Below, piece by piece: positions 1 to 7,953 of a stretch of 64,000 bases of DNA (position 1 is its first letter; the number at the start of each line of letters is the position of its first letter). Origin of the DNA: Microbacterium sp. Yaish 1 (GTDB lineage: Bacteria > Actinomycetota > Actinomycetes > Actinomycetales > Microbacteriaceae); the NCBI RefSeq assembly GCF_002245215.1, contig NZ_NPMR01000002.1, positions 1,157,557 to 1,221,556 of the forward strand. The letters are read 5' to 3'. The notes beneath the pieces were generated by a model. It saw only the letters and a list, made by a program, of their open reading frames with translations. It searched no databases and was not told the DNA's origin. Made by a program: the position numbers and the translations under genes.

Positions 1-135
1 CGCCCCGATCTCGAGCGAGACCCCGCGCAGGCCGAGAGTGCCGTTCGGGTAGCGCACCGAGACGTCGTGCAACCGGATGCCCGACGGCGATGCCGGGACC
101 GAGGCCTCGGCATCGCGCGCAGTGGTGTCGGTCAC
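1..135 (-). CDS. phnC: Phosphonate-type ABC transporter ATP-binding protein, N-terminus only
   Basis: The first 45 codons of an ABC ATPase are present; the rest lies outside the window. After a short Ala/Ser/Pro-rich lead, the peptide reads IRLHDVSVRYPNGTLGLRGV, the usual first beta strands of an importer ATPase. The GTG start at 135 overlaps the phnD stop by four bases (GTGA), so the two are translationally coupled. The PhnC call rests mainly on the adjacent phnD, because Walker A is not reached here. It would energise uptake of phosphonate, phosphite or a similar phosphorus compound at the inner face of the membrane. Confidence 0.75.
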   Translation of the reverse strand, partial: MTDTTARDAEASVPASPSGIRLHDVSVRYPNGTLGLRGVSLEIGA

Positions 136-1106
136 TGCAGTCCGAGCGCCTGCGCGGCGCGTGCGACGACGTCGAGCGACGAGGCGTCGGCGGGGGCGAG
201 CTTGGTGATCGAGTAGATGCTCTGGAGCACCTCCGAGCCCTCGGGGGTGTTCGAGAAGTCCTCCAGCGCGGTCGCGATGCGCTCGCGCAGCTCGGGCGAG
301 AGGTCTGAGCTCAGCGCGACACCGTCGTTGGGGATCTCCTCGGTCATCGCGAAGACGACGACCTTCTGCCCGACGTCCGGGGTGTCCTTCTTCACGATCG
401 TGCGCGCGTCCCAGAAGCTGAACCCGACCTCGGCGTCGCCGTTGTAGACGGCGAGCACGGACGCGTCGTTCGCGGTCACGGGCAGCTGATCGATGTCGGT
501 GTCGGTGTCGAGCCCGGCCTCCTGCAGCGCGAGGATCGGGTAGATGTAGCCGGCGGGCGACCCGGGTCCGAGCACGGCCACCTTCGCACCCTTCACCTTG
601 GTGATCGAGTCGAGGCCCGCGGGGCCCGTCATCGCGTCGGCGCCGTTGCAGAAGAGCATCCCGTCGCGCTCGACAGGAGCGTCGTCGCAGTACTTGTCGG
701 GGTTGTTCGTCATGAACTGCGCGGGGTAGCTGATGTTGCCGTTGCGCTCGGTCTGCAGCACGACGTCGGCGCCGTACATGTCGCCTGCCTGCCACAGCTG
801 CAGCGACGGGAGGAACCCGATCTGCGCCTGACCGGCGCCCATCGCCTCGACCGCGGCCTGGTAGTCCTTCGAGACCACACCCGTGACCTCGATGCCGAGC
901 TCGTCGCTCAGGTAGTCGGTGAGCGGGGCTGCGGTCTCGACGAGCCCGTTCTGGTCCTGCGAGGGGACGAGGGCGAGCACGAGCGACGTCGGGTCGGCGG
1001 CGGCTTCGGGGGTGTCGCCGGCGGCGGGTGAGCCCGCGCAGCCGGCGAGGGCGATCGCGGCGACCGCGCTGACGGCCGCGGCGGCGAGGAAACGGGTGGT
1101 GCGCAT
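132..1106 (-). CDS. phnD: Phosphonate/phosphite ABC transporter substrate-binding lipoprotein
   Basis: A 324-residue binding protein. The N-terminus has a basic MRTTR start, a hydrophobic segment and the lipobox LAGC, so it is probably a lipoprotein tethered outside the membrane. The mature part follows the PhnD/PtxB pattern: VPSQDQNGLVETAAPL near the N-terminus, the GAGQAQIGFLPS loop, and VAVLGPGSPAGYIYP in the middle. The ATG at 1106 was chosen because it begins the signal peptide and is preceded by GAAGGA. The gene runs into phnC with a four-base overlap, and a HAD phosphatase gene lies 38 bp upstream on the same strand. Binding specificity among phosphonate, phosphite and phosphate esters cannot be read from the sequence. 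Confidence 0.88.
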   Translation of the reverse strand: MRTTRFLAAAAVSAVAAIALAGCAGSPAAGDTPEAAADPTSLVLALVPSQDQNGLVETAAPLTDYLSDELGIEVTGVVSKDYQAAVEAMGAGQAQIGFLPSLQLWQAGDMYGADVVLQTERNGNISYPAQFMTNNPDKYCDDAPVERDGMLFCNGADAMTGPAGLDSITKVKGAKVAVLGPGSPAGYIYPILALQEAGLDTDTDIDQLPVTANDASVLAVYNGDAEVGFSFWDARTIVKKDTPDVGQKVVVFAMTEEIPNDGVALSSDLSPELRERIATALEDFSNTPEGSEVLQSIYSITKLAPADASSLDVVARAAQALGLQ

Positions 1107-1144
1107 GAGTGAGTGTCCTTCGGGTGAGGGGTGGATGTTCGGGG

Positions 1145-1843
1145 TCAGGGGGTGGATGCGGCCGCCCACGCCTCGATGCGCGGCAGCAGTTCGGTGAGCG
1201 TGTCGGCGTGGAAGGTCGGGGATGCCGCGGCATCCGTCCACGGGCCGACGAGCGCGGTGTCGTGTCCGCGCCGGTGCGCGGGCTCGAGGTCGTTCCGCCA
1301 GATGTCGCCGACCGCGAGCACCCGGCGGTCGCGGACGTCGGGCGCGTCGAGCAGTCGTTCGAGCCCCGCGGGCTTGCCCGCGTCGGTGACGATGCGCGCG
1401 AACGCTTCGCCGAGCCCGAGCGCGTCGAGGGTCTCCGCGACGCGGATCGCCGGGGCGTTGGTGACGAGCACGCACTCGGCCGGCAACCGCGTGGCCGCCG
1501 CTGCGAGACCGACCGGCGCCTCGACGGGGGCGAGATCGGTCCCCAGCAGCGCACGGCTGTCGAGGTAGGCACGCGACAGCGCCTCGGCCCCGACTCCCGC
1601 GTCCTCGGCGACGAGGCGGATCACGTCGTACGCGTCGAGCGGCGCCCCGTGTCCGGTGGGTCGGCCGCGGAGTCCGTCGTCGACCCGGGCGAGGAAGCGA
1701 TCCGGTGCGCCGGAGGCAGCGGCGGCGGCGCGCGCGTAGGCGAGCACCGGCCCGTCGCCGAGGGCGACGGTTCCGTCGAAATCGAAGATGATGAGAGCAG
1801 GGTTCGGCACGGATCGGACTTTCTGAGTGGACGCTTCGTCCAT
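1145..1843 (-). CDS. HAD-superfamily phosphohydrolase
   Basis: A 232-residue HAD hydrolase. Motif I is IIFDFDGTVALGDG near residue 20 (nucleophile Asp and acid/base Asp), motif II is the Thr in VLVTNAP, a Lys follows in DAGKPAGLE, and motif IV is VLAVGDIWRNDLEPA. The helical cap lies between motifs I and II, giving a PGP/phosphonatase-like arrangement. It is the first gene of the unit that continues into phnD and phnC, so a role in releasing phosphate from an imported phosphorus compound is reasonable but inferred. The ATG at 1843 lacks an obvious ribosome binding site; a GTG 33 bases inside is an alternative start just ahead of motif I. Confidence 0.8.
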   Translation of the reverse strand: MDEASTQKVRSVPNPALIIFDFDGTVALGDGPVLAYARAAAAASGAPDRFLARVDDGLRGRPTGHGAPLDAYDVIRLVAEDAGVGAEALSRAYLDSRALLGTDLAPVEAPVGLAAAATRLPAECVLVTNAPAIRVAETLDALGLGEAFARIVTDAGKPAGLERLLDAPDVRDRRVLAVGDIWRNDLEPAHRRGHDTALVGPWTDAAASPTFHADTLTELLPRIEAWAAASTP

Positions 1844-1857
1844 CGTTAGGTGAACAC

Positions 1858-2547
1858 GTGGACACAAATCCCACAGCCGATGAACTGCGGATGAACGAGA
1901 TCCGACGACTCGATGCGGCGGCCGCGGCCTCGGCACGCGGCGATGCCGGGCAGGCGTTCGACGCGGTCCCGTGGCTCTCGCGATCGATCGCCGCGGATGC
2001 GGCATCCGGTCGCTTCGCGCGCTGGTCGCGGTCGACGATCGTCGACGAGAACGTCGGTGCGCCCGTGCTCGACCGTGCGGTCTTCGACCGGCTGCACGAT
2101 CTCGCCGGCGAGCCGAGCGCCTGGCCGGTCGGGAACGCCGGGGTGCTCCACGTGTACGGCTACCTGCTCTCGCTGACGCCGACGCCGTACGGCCTGAAGC
2201 GCGAACGCTGGCTCGGCCCCGAGCTCGCCGACGCGTTCGGGCTCGCCGACGATGCGTTCGCGCCCTGGGCGGACGGGCCGACGCTTCTCGAACGGGTGAC
2301 GGATGCGGCGACGGGCCTGCTCCGCTCCCCCGCGGCGGCGCGGTCCGAGGCCGGCGGCGAGTACGTCACCGCCCTGTCGGCCTCCACCGGTCCCGCCGCG
2401 CTCGTGTACGCGCGTGTCGCCGACGACGACATCCGCCTGGTGACGACCTTTCCCGTCGCCGACGCCGCCGCCGTCCTGACCGCGATCGACACGGCCCCGC
2501 CCGCCCCCGGCACCCCCTACCGCCCCCGGTGGAACGCCGCCAGCTAG
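1858..2547 (+). CDS. Conserved hypothetical protein, 229 aa
   Basis: A soluble, Ala-rich and acidic protein with a GTG start. I do not recognise the family. It has no signal peptide or membrane segment. Visible landmarks are a Trp-rich N-terminal third (VPWLSRSIAADAA, ARWSRSTIVDEN), a central YGYLLSLTPTPYGLKRERWL segment and a C-terminal beta-rich part ending [10 protein letters not shown]. The gene starts 14 bp from the divergent HAD gene. It converges on ramB so tightly that the two stop codons share the palindrome CTAG. Codon use matches its neighbours, so it is probably a lineage-conserved gene, not an acquired one. Confidence 0.6.
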   Translation: MDTNPTADELRMNEIRRLDAAAAASARGDAGQAFDAVPWLSRSIAADAASGRFARWSRSTIVDENVGAPVLDRAVFDRLHDLAGEPSAWPVGNAGVLHVYGYLLSLTPTPYGLKRERWLGPELADAFGLADDAFAPWADGPTLLERVTDAATGLLRSPAAARSEAGGEYVTALSASTGPAALVYARVADDDIRLVTTFPVADAAAVLTAIDTAPPAPGTPYRPRWNAAS

Positions 2548-4028
2548 GAGGGCGCGTGGGACTCCAGGAACGCGTAGAGGTCGGTCGTGTCGACGCCGGG
2601 GAAGGCGCCGGTCGGCAGAGTCGCCAGCAGCGTGCGCGGGGTCTTGACGTTCGGCCACGCGGCGGCACGCCACCGCTCCTCGAGGTCGGCCGGCGCACGT
2701 CGGCAGCACACGTCGACCGAGTGCCGCGACACCCCGCGATGGGGTGTGTCGCGCCCGAGGAACCACTTCGTGTCATCGAACCGCACGCCGACGCTGACCG
2801 AGTGCGCGCCCTCGCTCGAATGCTCGACGCGAGCCGTGCACCAATAGGTCCCGTTGCCGGTGTCGGTGTACTGGTAGTACGGGTTGAAGCGGTCGTCGAC
2901 GTCGAAGACCGCCCGGCTCGTCCACTCCCGGCAGCACAGCTGCCCCTCGATGGCGCCGAGCCGGTCGGTCGGGAAGTCGACGTCGTCGTTCTCGTACGCC
3001 TTCGTGATCGTCCCCGACTCGTGAACCTTGAGGAAGTGCACCGCGATGCCCAGGTGCTCGGTCGCGAGGTTCGTGAAGCGGTGCGCGGCGGTCTCGTACG
3101 ACACCGAGTACGCGTCGCGCAGGTCTTCGATCGAGATGGCACGCCGCTCCTTCGCCTCGCGCAGGGCGGGCACGGCATCGGCCTCGGGGATCAGCAGCGC
3201 ACCGGTCAGGTAGTTCGTCTCCACCCGCTGCCGGAGGAACTCGTCGTAGCTGGCCGGCTCGGTGTGACCGAGGATGCGGCTCGACAGCGCCTGCAGCACG
3301 GCGGTCCGCGGATCGGCGGGGGTCGCAGCGGCGAGGCGGCTCGACAGGTACAGCCGCCCATGGGCGAGGTCGGCGACGCTTCTGGTCGTCTGCGGCAGAT
3401 CCGCGACGTAATGGATGCTGAAGCCGAGATGCCCCGCGATGTCGCTCGCGGTGCGCTGCGTCAACGGCCCGCCCGGGTGCCCGACCGCCGCCAGCAGCTC
3501 CCGCGCCTGCTGCTCCAGCTCGGGGAAGTAGTTGTTCTGGGTCCGCATCAGGCGCCGCAGGGCGACGTTGGCGCGGCGCGCCTCCTCGGGGGTCGCGGCG
3601 CGCTCGTCGTGCAGTCGCTCGATCTCGCCCTGCAGCGCGAGAAGGGCGCGCAGCACCTCGTCGGGCACGGCGCGCGGGATGCGGAAGGGCGTGATCCCCG
3701 CGCTCCGGAACGTCGGCCCCGTCATCGCCCGGGCGACCTCAATCTCCAGGGCCGCACGGGGATCGAGCTCCTCGGACTCGAGGAGCGCATCGAGCGAGGT
3801 ACCGAGGGCGCGCGCGATCGTGCGGAGCAGCGAGAGCTTCGGCTCGCGGCGTCCGTTCTCGATCATCGAGAGCTGGCTCGGCGCACGCCCGACGGCAGCG
3901 GCGAGGTCGTCGAGGGTCATCCCTCGGCCGGTGCGGATCTGCCGGATGCGCCGGCCGATCGTGAAGGCGTCCATGTCCTCATCGTCGAGCGCCACGCCCG
4001 CGGCGGCGACGGCATCCTTGCGCGTCAT
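2544..4028 (-). CDS. ramB: RamB-type transcriptional regulator of acetate/glyoxylate metabolism (XRE-ImmA/IrrE-DUF2083)
   Basis: A 494-residue member of the short-chain fatty-acyl regulator family. Residues 23-80 form a Cro/CI-type helix-turn-helix ([32 protein letters not shown]). The middle part matches the ImmA/IrrE-like region ([21 protein letters not shown], with the eroded protease motif [13 protein letters not shown]). The C-terminal DUF2083 part carries several cysteines ([14 protein letters not shown]). In Corynebacterium glutamicum RamB represses aceA and aceB, and here the gene is divergent from exactly those genes, which strongly supports the name. The ATG at 4028 has little ribosome binding site; ATG at 3974, preceded by GAGG, is a credible alternative. 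Confidence 0.88.
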   Translation of the reverse strand: MTRKDAVAAAGVALDDEDMDAFTIGRRIRQIRTGRGMTLDDLAAAVGRAPSQLSMIENGRREPKLSLLRTIARALGTSLDALLESEELDPRAALEIEVARAMTGPTFRSAGITPFRIPRAVPDEVLRALLALQGEIERLHDERAATPEEARRANVALRRLMRTQNNYFPELEQQARELLAAVGHPGGPLTQRTASDIAGHLGFSIHYVADLPQTTRSVADLAHGRLYLSSRLAAATPADPRTAVLQALSSRILGHTEPASYDEFLRQRVETNYLTGALLIPEADAVPALREAKERRAISIEDLRDAYSVSYETAAHRFTNLATEHLGIAVHFLKVHESGTITKAYENDDVDFPTDRLGAIEGQLCCREWTSRAVFDVDDRFNPYYQYTDTGNGTYWCTARVEHSSEGAHSVSVGVRFDDTKWFLGRDTPHRGVSRHSVDVCCRRAPADLEERWRAAAWPNVKTPRTLLATLPTGAFPGVDTTDLYAFLESHAPS

Positions 4029-4159
4029 GGCGGGATTCTGTCACGAAAGCAGAAGATCGAGCGATCTTCTCCTCGAACCCGGGCGTGCTGCGCCCGGTAG
4101 TTCGCCCACAGTGGTCTCCACGACGGGCAGAGCCGCCCGTTCCGACGAAGGAGACCGAG
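4029..4159. promoter_or_regulatory. ramB-aceA divergent control region with two perfect inverted repeats
   Basis: The 131-bp gap separating ramB from aceA must hold both promoters. At 4051-4070 there is a 9-bp perfect inverted repeat, AGAAGATCG-AG-CGATCTTCT. At 4079-4097 there is a second, CCGGGCG-TGCTG-CGCCCGG, with 7-bp arms. The first is AT-richer than its surroundings and looks like an operator; RamB or another regulator is the obvious candidate. The second could be an operator or a leader hairpin. The aceA ribosome binding site AAGGAG is at 4148-4153. No convincing -10/-35 pair could be picked by eye. Confidence 0.55.
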
Positions 4160-5467
4160 ATGACCACGATTCCCGCTCCGGGTCCGCTGCGGCCCGGCGA
4201 CCAGGTTCAGACCGCTGCCGAGCTCGAGGAGCTGTGGCAGACCGACCCCCGCTGGGACGGCATCGAGCGCACCTTCAGCGCCGATGACGTCATCCGGCTG
4301 CGTGGCTCGGTCCGCGAGGACGCCACGCTCGCCCGCCGTGGAGCCGAGTCGCTGTGGAACCTCCTCCACACCGAGGAGTACGTCCGCGCCCTCGGGGCTT
4401 ACACGGGCGGCCAGGCCGTCCAGCAGGTGCGCGCCGGCCTCAAGGCGATCTACCTGTCCGGGTGGCAGGTCGCCGCCGACGCCAACCTCGCGGGGCAGAC
4501 CTACCCCGACCAGAGCCTGTACCCGGCCAACTCCGTGCCCGCTGTCGTCCGGCGAATCACCAACGCGCTGCTGCGGCAGGACCAGATCGAGCACGCCGAG
4601 GGCGGCCGCACCCGCGACTGGCTCGCCCCGATCGTCGCCGACGGCGAGGCGGGGTTCGGCGGACCGTTGAACGCCTACGAGCTCGCGGCATCCCTCATCG
4701 CCGCCGGTGCCGCCGGCACGCACTGGGAGGATCAGCTCGCGAGTGAGAAGAAGTGCGGCCACCTCGGCGGCAAGGTGCTCGTGCCGACCGCCCAGCACAT
4801 CCGCACGCTCAACGCCGCGCGGCTCGCCGGGGATGTCGCGGGCGTGCCTGCGATCGTGATCGCGCGGACCGACGCGCTGGGCGCCGACCTCATCACGAGC
4901 GACGTCGACGAGCGCGATCGCCCCTTCCTCACCGGCGAGCGCACGAGCGAGGGCTTCTACCGCACCCGCGCCGGGATCGACCCTGTCATCGCGCGCGGCC
5001 TCGCGTTCGCGCCCTACGCCGACCTGCTGTGGGTCGAGACCGGCGAGCCCGACATCGAGCTGGCCCGCGAGTTCGCCGCAGCCGTCCACGCGGAGCACCC
5101 CGGCAAGCTGCTCGCGTACAACTGCTCGCCGAGCTTCAACTGGAAGCGGCACCTCAGCGATGCCCAGATCGCGACGTTCCAGGCGGAGCTGGCCGAGCTG
5201 GGCTACCGGTTCCAGTTCATCACTCTGGCCGGATTCCACGCCCTCAACCACTCGATGTTCGACCTCGCCCGTGGCTACGCCGACCGCGCGATGAGCGCGT
5301 ACGTCGAGCTGCAGCAGGCGGAGTTCGACGCCGAGGCGCACGGCTACACCGCCACCCGCCACCAGCGCGAAGCAGGCACCGGCTACTTCGACGCCCTCTC
5401 GACGGCGCTCAACCCCGACAGCGCCACCCTCGCCCTGGCCGGATCGACCGAGGCATCCCAGTTCTGA
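4160..5467 (+). CDS. aceA: Isocitrate lyase
   Basis: A 435-residue enzyme that splits isocitrate into glyoxylate and succinate, the first step of the glyoxylate shunt used on acetate or fatty acids. The catalytic signature [14 protein letters not shown] starts at residue 197, with Cys199 as the active-site base. [18 protein letters not shown] and the downstream [13 protein letters not shown] Mg-site region are also typical. Length matches the actinobacterial short-form ICL. The ATG at 4160 is set by a strong AAGGAG seven bases upstream and by the usual start [13 protein letters not shown]. aceB follows after 98 bp containing a repeat hairpin; ramB is divergent. Confidence 0.97.
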   Translation: MTTIPAPGPLRPGDQVQTAAELEELWQTDPRWDGIERTFSADDVIRLRGSVREDATLARRGAESLWNLLHTEEYVRALGAYTGGQAVQQVRAGLKAIYLSGWQVAADANLAGQTYPDQSLYPANSVPAVVRRITNALLRQDQIEHAEGGRTRDWLAPIVADGEAGFGGPLNAYELAASLIAAGAAGTHWEDQLASEKKCGHLGGKVLVPTAQHIRTLNAARLAGDVAGVPAIVIARTDALGADLITSDVDERDRPFLTGERTSEGFYRTRAGIDPVIARGLAFAPYADLLWVETGEPDIELAREFAAAVHAEHPGKLLAYNCSPSFNWKRHLSDAQIATFQAELAELGYRFQFITLAGFHALNHSMFDLARGYADRAMSAYVELQQAEFDAEAHGYTATRHQREAGTGYFDALSTALNPDSATLALAGSTEASQF

Positions 5468-5475
5468 CCCCCTTG

Positions 5476-5543
5476 CCCGTCGACTCGCCAGGAAATGCCG
5501 GTCCGGAGCCCCCGGCATCCGCATTCTTCGGCGACTCGACCGC
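5476..5543. repeat. Intergenic palindromic repeat, copy A
   Basis: An imperfect hairpin in the aceA-aceB gap. The left end is CCCGTCGACTCGCCAGGAA and the right end is TTCGGCGACTCGACCG, which pair with a few mismatches. The interior contains TGCCGG and GGCATCCGC, which also pair. Three related copies lie at 7232-7301, 12247-12314 and 13321-13387. Being transcribed between two cooperating genes, it could act as an mRNA processing or attenuation element. Confidence 0.75.
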
Positions 5544-5565
5544 GAAAACCACAGGAGACGAGACC

Positions 5566-7221
5566 ATGACCATCACAGAGACTCAGAGCCGGCGACGCAC
5601 CTGGACGGGACCCGTCGCGGTGCAGACCCACGAACCCGCGATCGAGGTGCGCGGCGAGATGCACCCCCGCTTCGACGAGATCCTCACGCCCGACGCCCTC
5701 GACTTCGTCACGGCACTGCACGACCGGTTCGCGGGGCGACGGCACGACCGCCTCGCCGACCGGATGCGGCGCCGCTTCGAGATCGGGAACGGGGCCGACC
5801 CCTCGTTCCGCAGCGACACCGCGCACATCCGCGAGGACGACTCGTGGCGCGTCGCGGGCGCGGGCCCGGGCCTCGAGGACCGCCGCGTGGAGATCACGGG
5901 CCCCACCGATCCCAAGATGACGATCAACGCCCTGAACTCGGGCGCCCGCGTCTGGCTCGCCGATCAGGAGGACGCCACCTCGCCGACCTGGCGCAACGTC
6001 ATCGGCGGGCAGCTGTCGCTGCGCGACGCGATCCGCGGTGAGCTGGAGCACACCGGTCCCGACGGGCGGCGCTACACCGTCACCGCGGAGCGCACCCCGA
6101 CGATCGTGATGCGCCCGCGCGGCTGGCATCTCACCGAGAAGCACCTCGCCTACACCGACCGCACGGGGCGCACCCTCGACGCGTCGGGGTCACTCGTCGA
6201 CTTCGGGCTCTACGCGTTCCACAATGCCGTCCGGCTCGTCGAGAACGGCCGAGGACCGTACTTCTACCTCGCCAAGCTCGAGTCGAGCGAGGAGGCGCAG
6301 CTGTGGGACGACGTCTTCTCGTTCACGGAGCGCCGGCTCGGGCTGGCCCACGGCACCATCCGGGCCACCGTGCTGGTCGAGACGCTCCCCGCGGCGTTCG
6401 AGATGGACGAGATCCTCTTCGCCCTCCGCGACCACTGCGCGGGCCTGAACGCCGGACGGTGGGACTACATCTTCTCGATGATCAAGAACTACCGCGGGCG
6501 CGGAGCCCGGTTCGTGCTGCCCGACCGCAGCGCGGTCACGATGACGGTGCCGTTCATGCGGGCCTACACCGAGCTGCTCGTGAAGACCTGCCACCGCCGG
6601 GGCGCGCACGCGATCGGCGGGATGAGTGCCTTCATCCCCAACCGGCGGAACCCCGAGGTCACCCGGGCCGCGTTCGAGAAGGTCGCCGCCGACAAGCGTC
6701 GCGAGGCCGGCGACGGCTTCGACGGCACGTGGGTCGCGCACCCCGACCTCATCCCGATCGCTCGCGCAGAGTTCGACGCCGTGCTCGGCGACCGCCCGAA
6801 TCAGCTCGACCGGCAGCGCGACGACGTCGAGGTCGCGGCATCCGAACTGATCGACTGCCACATCGGGCTGCCGATCACGACCGCCGGTGTGCGCGCGAAC
6901 GTGTCGGTCGCCGTGCGCTACCTCGAGGCCTGGCTGCGCGGGATCGGCGCCGTCGCGATCGATGACCTGATGGAGGATGCCGCGACCGCCGAGATCAGCC
7001 GCTCGCAGATCTGGCAGTGGATCCACCAGGACCGCACCACGGATGACGGCACGCCGATCACCCGCGCCTGGGTCGACGGGCTGGTCGACGATGTTCTGGC
7101 CGAGGTCGAGCGCCGCGACGGCGACCGCTTCGACGACGCCGCGGCCCTGTTCCGCGAGGTCGCGCTCGGCTCCGACTTTCCCGCGTTCCTGACCCTCCCC
7201 GCCTACGCGAAGTACCTCTGA
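5566..7221 (+). CDS. aceB: Malate synthase A
   Basis: A 551-residue malate synthase that condenses glyoxylate and acetyl-CoA to malate, completing the shunt opened by aceA. Recognisable blocks are DPKMTINALNSGARVWLADQEDATSPTW, whose DQEDA loop belongs to the active site, the signature-region peptide YIFSMIKNYRGRG, and GMSAFIPNRRNPEV. The C-terminal ASELIDCHIGLPITTAGVRANVSVAVRYLEAWL with SRSQIWQWIH is the domain carrying the catalytic Asp. Length and layout fit form A rather than the longer form G. The ATG at 5566 has AGGAGA upstream. Transcribed in the same direction as aceA, probably under RamB. Confidence 0.96.
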   Translation: MTITETQSRRRTWTGPVAVQTHEPAIEVRGEMHPRFDEILTPDALDFVTALHDRFAGRRHDRLADRMRRRFEIGNGADPSFRSDTAHIREDDSWRVAGAGPGLEDRRVEITGPTDPKMTINALNSGARVWLADQEDATSPTWRNVIGGQLSLRDAIRGELEHTGPDGRRYTVTAERTPTIVMRPRGWHLTEKHLAYTDRTGRTLDASGSLVDFGLYAFHNAVRLVENGRGPYFYLAKLESSEEAQLWDDVFSFTERRLGLAHGTIRATVLVETLPAAFEMDEILFALRDHCAGLNAGRWDYIFSMIKNYRGRGARFVLPDRSAVTMTVPFMRAYTELLVKTCHRRGAHAIGGMSAFIPNRRNPEVTRAAFEKVAADKRREAGDGFDGTWVAHPDLIPIARAEFDAVLGDRPNQLDRQRDDVEVAASELIDCHIGLPITTAGVRANVSVAVRYLEAWLRGIGAVAIDDLMEDAATAEISRSQIWQWIHQDRTTDDGTPITRAWVDGLVDDVLAEVERRDGDRFDDAAALFREVALGSDFPAFLTLPAYAKYL

Positions 7222-7231
7222 GGTCCCTAGC

Positions 7232-7301
7232 CCCCGTCGACTCGCCACGAACTGCGGGTCCTGGCCCCGCCGGATCCACGTTTCGTGGCGAGTCGACGGG
7301 G
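7232..7301. repeat. Intergenic palindromic repeat, copy B
   Basis: Lies between the convergent ends of aceB and the response regulator gene. Its ends are perfectly complementary: CCCCGTCGACTCGCCACGAA on the left and the inverse, TTCGTGGCGAGTCGACGGGG, on the right. It is the best-paired of the four copies and at this place could serve as a bidirectional transcription terminator. Confidence 0.78.
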
Positions 7302-7317
7302 AGACAAGAGACTCGGG

Positions 7318-7953
7318 TCAGGGAAGCAGGCCGCGCTCGAGGGCCAGGGTCACGGCGCGGGTTCGGCTGTCGACGCCGAGCTTGTCGTAGACCCGCAACA
7401 GGTGCGTCTTGACGGTCGACTCGCCGATCCCGAGCTGCACTGCGATCTGCCTGTTGCCGTGCCCCGCGGCGACGAGGCGCAGCACGTCCGTCTCGCGCGG
7501 AGTGAGAGCGGATGCCGCGACCTCGGGCTGCCGCATCCGTTCCACCAGACGCACCGCGACGGCCGGCGAGAGAGCCGACTGGCCCGCGGCGACCGAGCGG
7601 ATGCCCGCCACGATCTCCTCGCGCGGGGCCGCCTTGAGCAGATACCCGCTGGCTCCGGCTTCGATGGCGGCGAGGATCTGGTCGTCGCTCTCGTAGGTCG
7701 TGAGGATGAGCACGCGCGGCCCCGCGGCCCCATCGCGCGCCGCCACGATACGAGCCGTGGCTGCGACGCCGTCGAGCACCGGCATCCGGAGGTCCATGAG
7801 GATGACGTCGGGACGCGTCTCGGCCGTGAGCCGGACGGCCTCGTCGCCGTCGGCTGCCTCAGCGATCACCTCGAACCCGGGCTCGTCGGCGAGCAGGCCG
7901 ACCAGCCCCGCCCGGACGATCGGGTGGTCGTCGGCGATGAGCAGACGGATCAT
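7318..7953 (-). CDS. NarL/FixJ-family response regulator
   Basis: A 211-residue two-domain regulator. The receiver domain is intact: acidic pair D8-D9 (LLIADDHP), phosphoacceptor D54 (VILMDLRMP), Thr in LTTYE and Lys107 (GYLLKAAP). The C-terminal LuxR-type helix-turn-helix runs from about residue 149 (LTPRETDVLRLVAAGHGNRQ, ESTVKTHLLRVYDKLGV). The start overlaps the histidine kinase stop by four bases (ATGA), so the two form a coupled pair, and an ABC exporter lies upstream in the same unit. By analogy with BceRS/LiaRS-like clusters it probably controls the exporter in response to a membrane-active compound; the signal is unknown. Confidence 0.92.
   Translation of the reverse strand: MIRLLIADDHPIVRAGLVGLLADEPGFEVIAEAADGDEAVRLTAETRPDVILMDLRMPVLDGVAATARIVAARDGAAGPRVLILTTYESDDQILAAIEAGASGYLLKAAPREEIVAGIRSVAAGQSALSPAVAVRLVERMRQPEVAASALTPRETDVLRLVAAGHGNRQIAVQLGIGESTVKTHLLRVYDKLGVDSRTRAVTLALERGLLP

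Noticed and set aside
132-1874. The phnD frame stays open far upstream of the signal peptide, to 1874, giving an apparent 580-residue protein.
   Set aside because: The extension is Arg-rich, covers the HAD gene in another frame, and the lipoprotein signal begins at the ATG at 1106 with a ribosome binding site.
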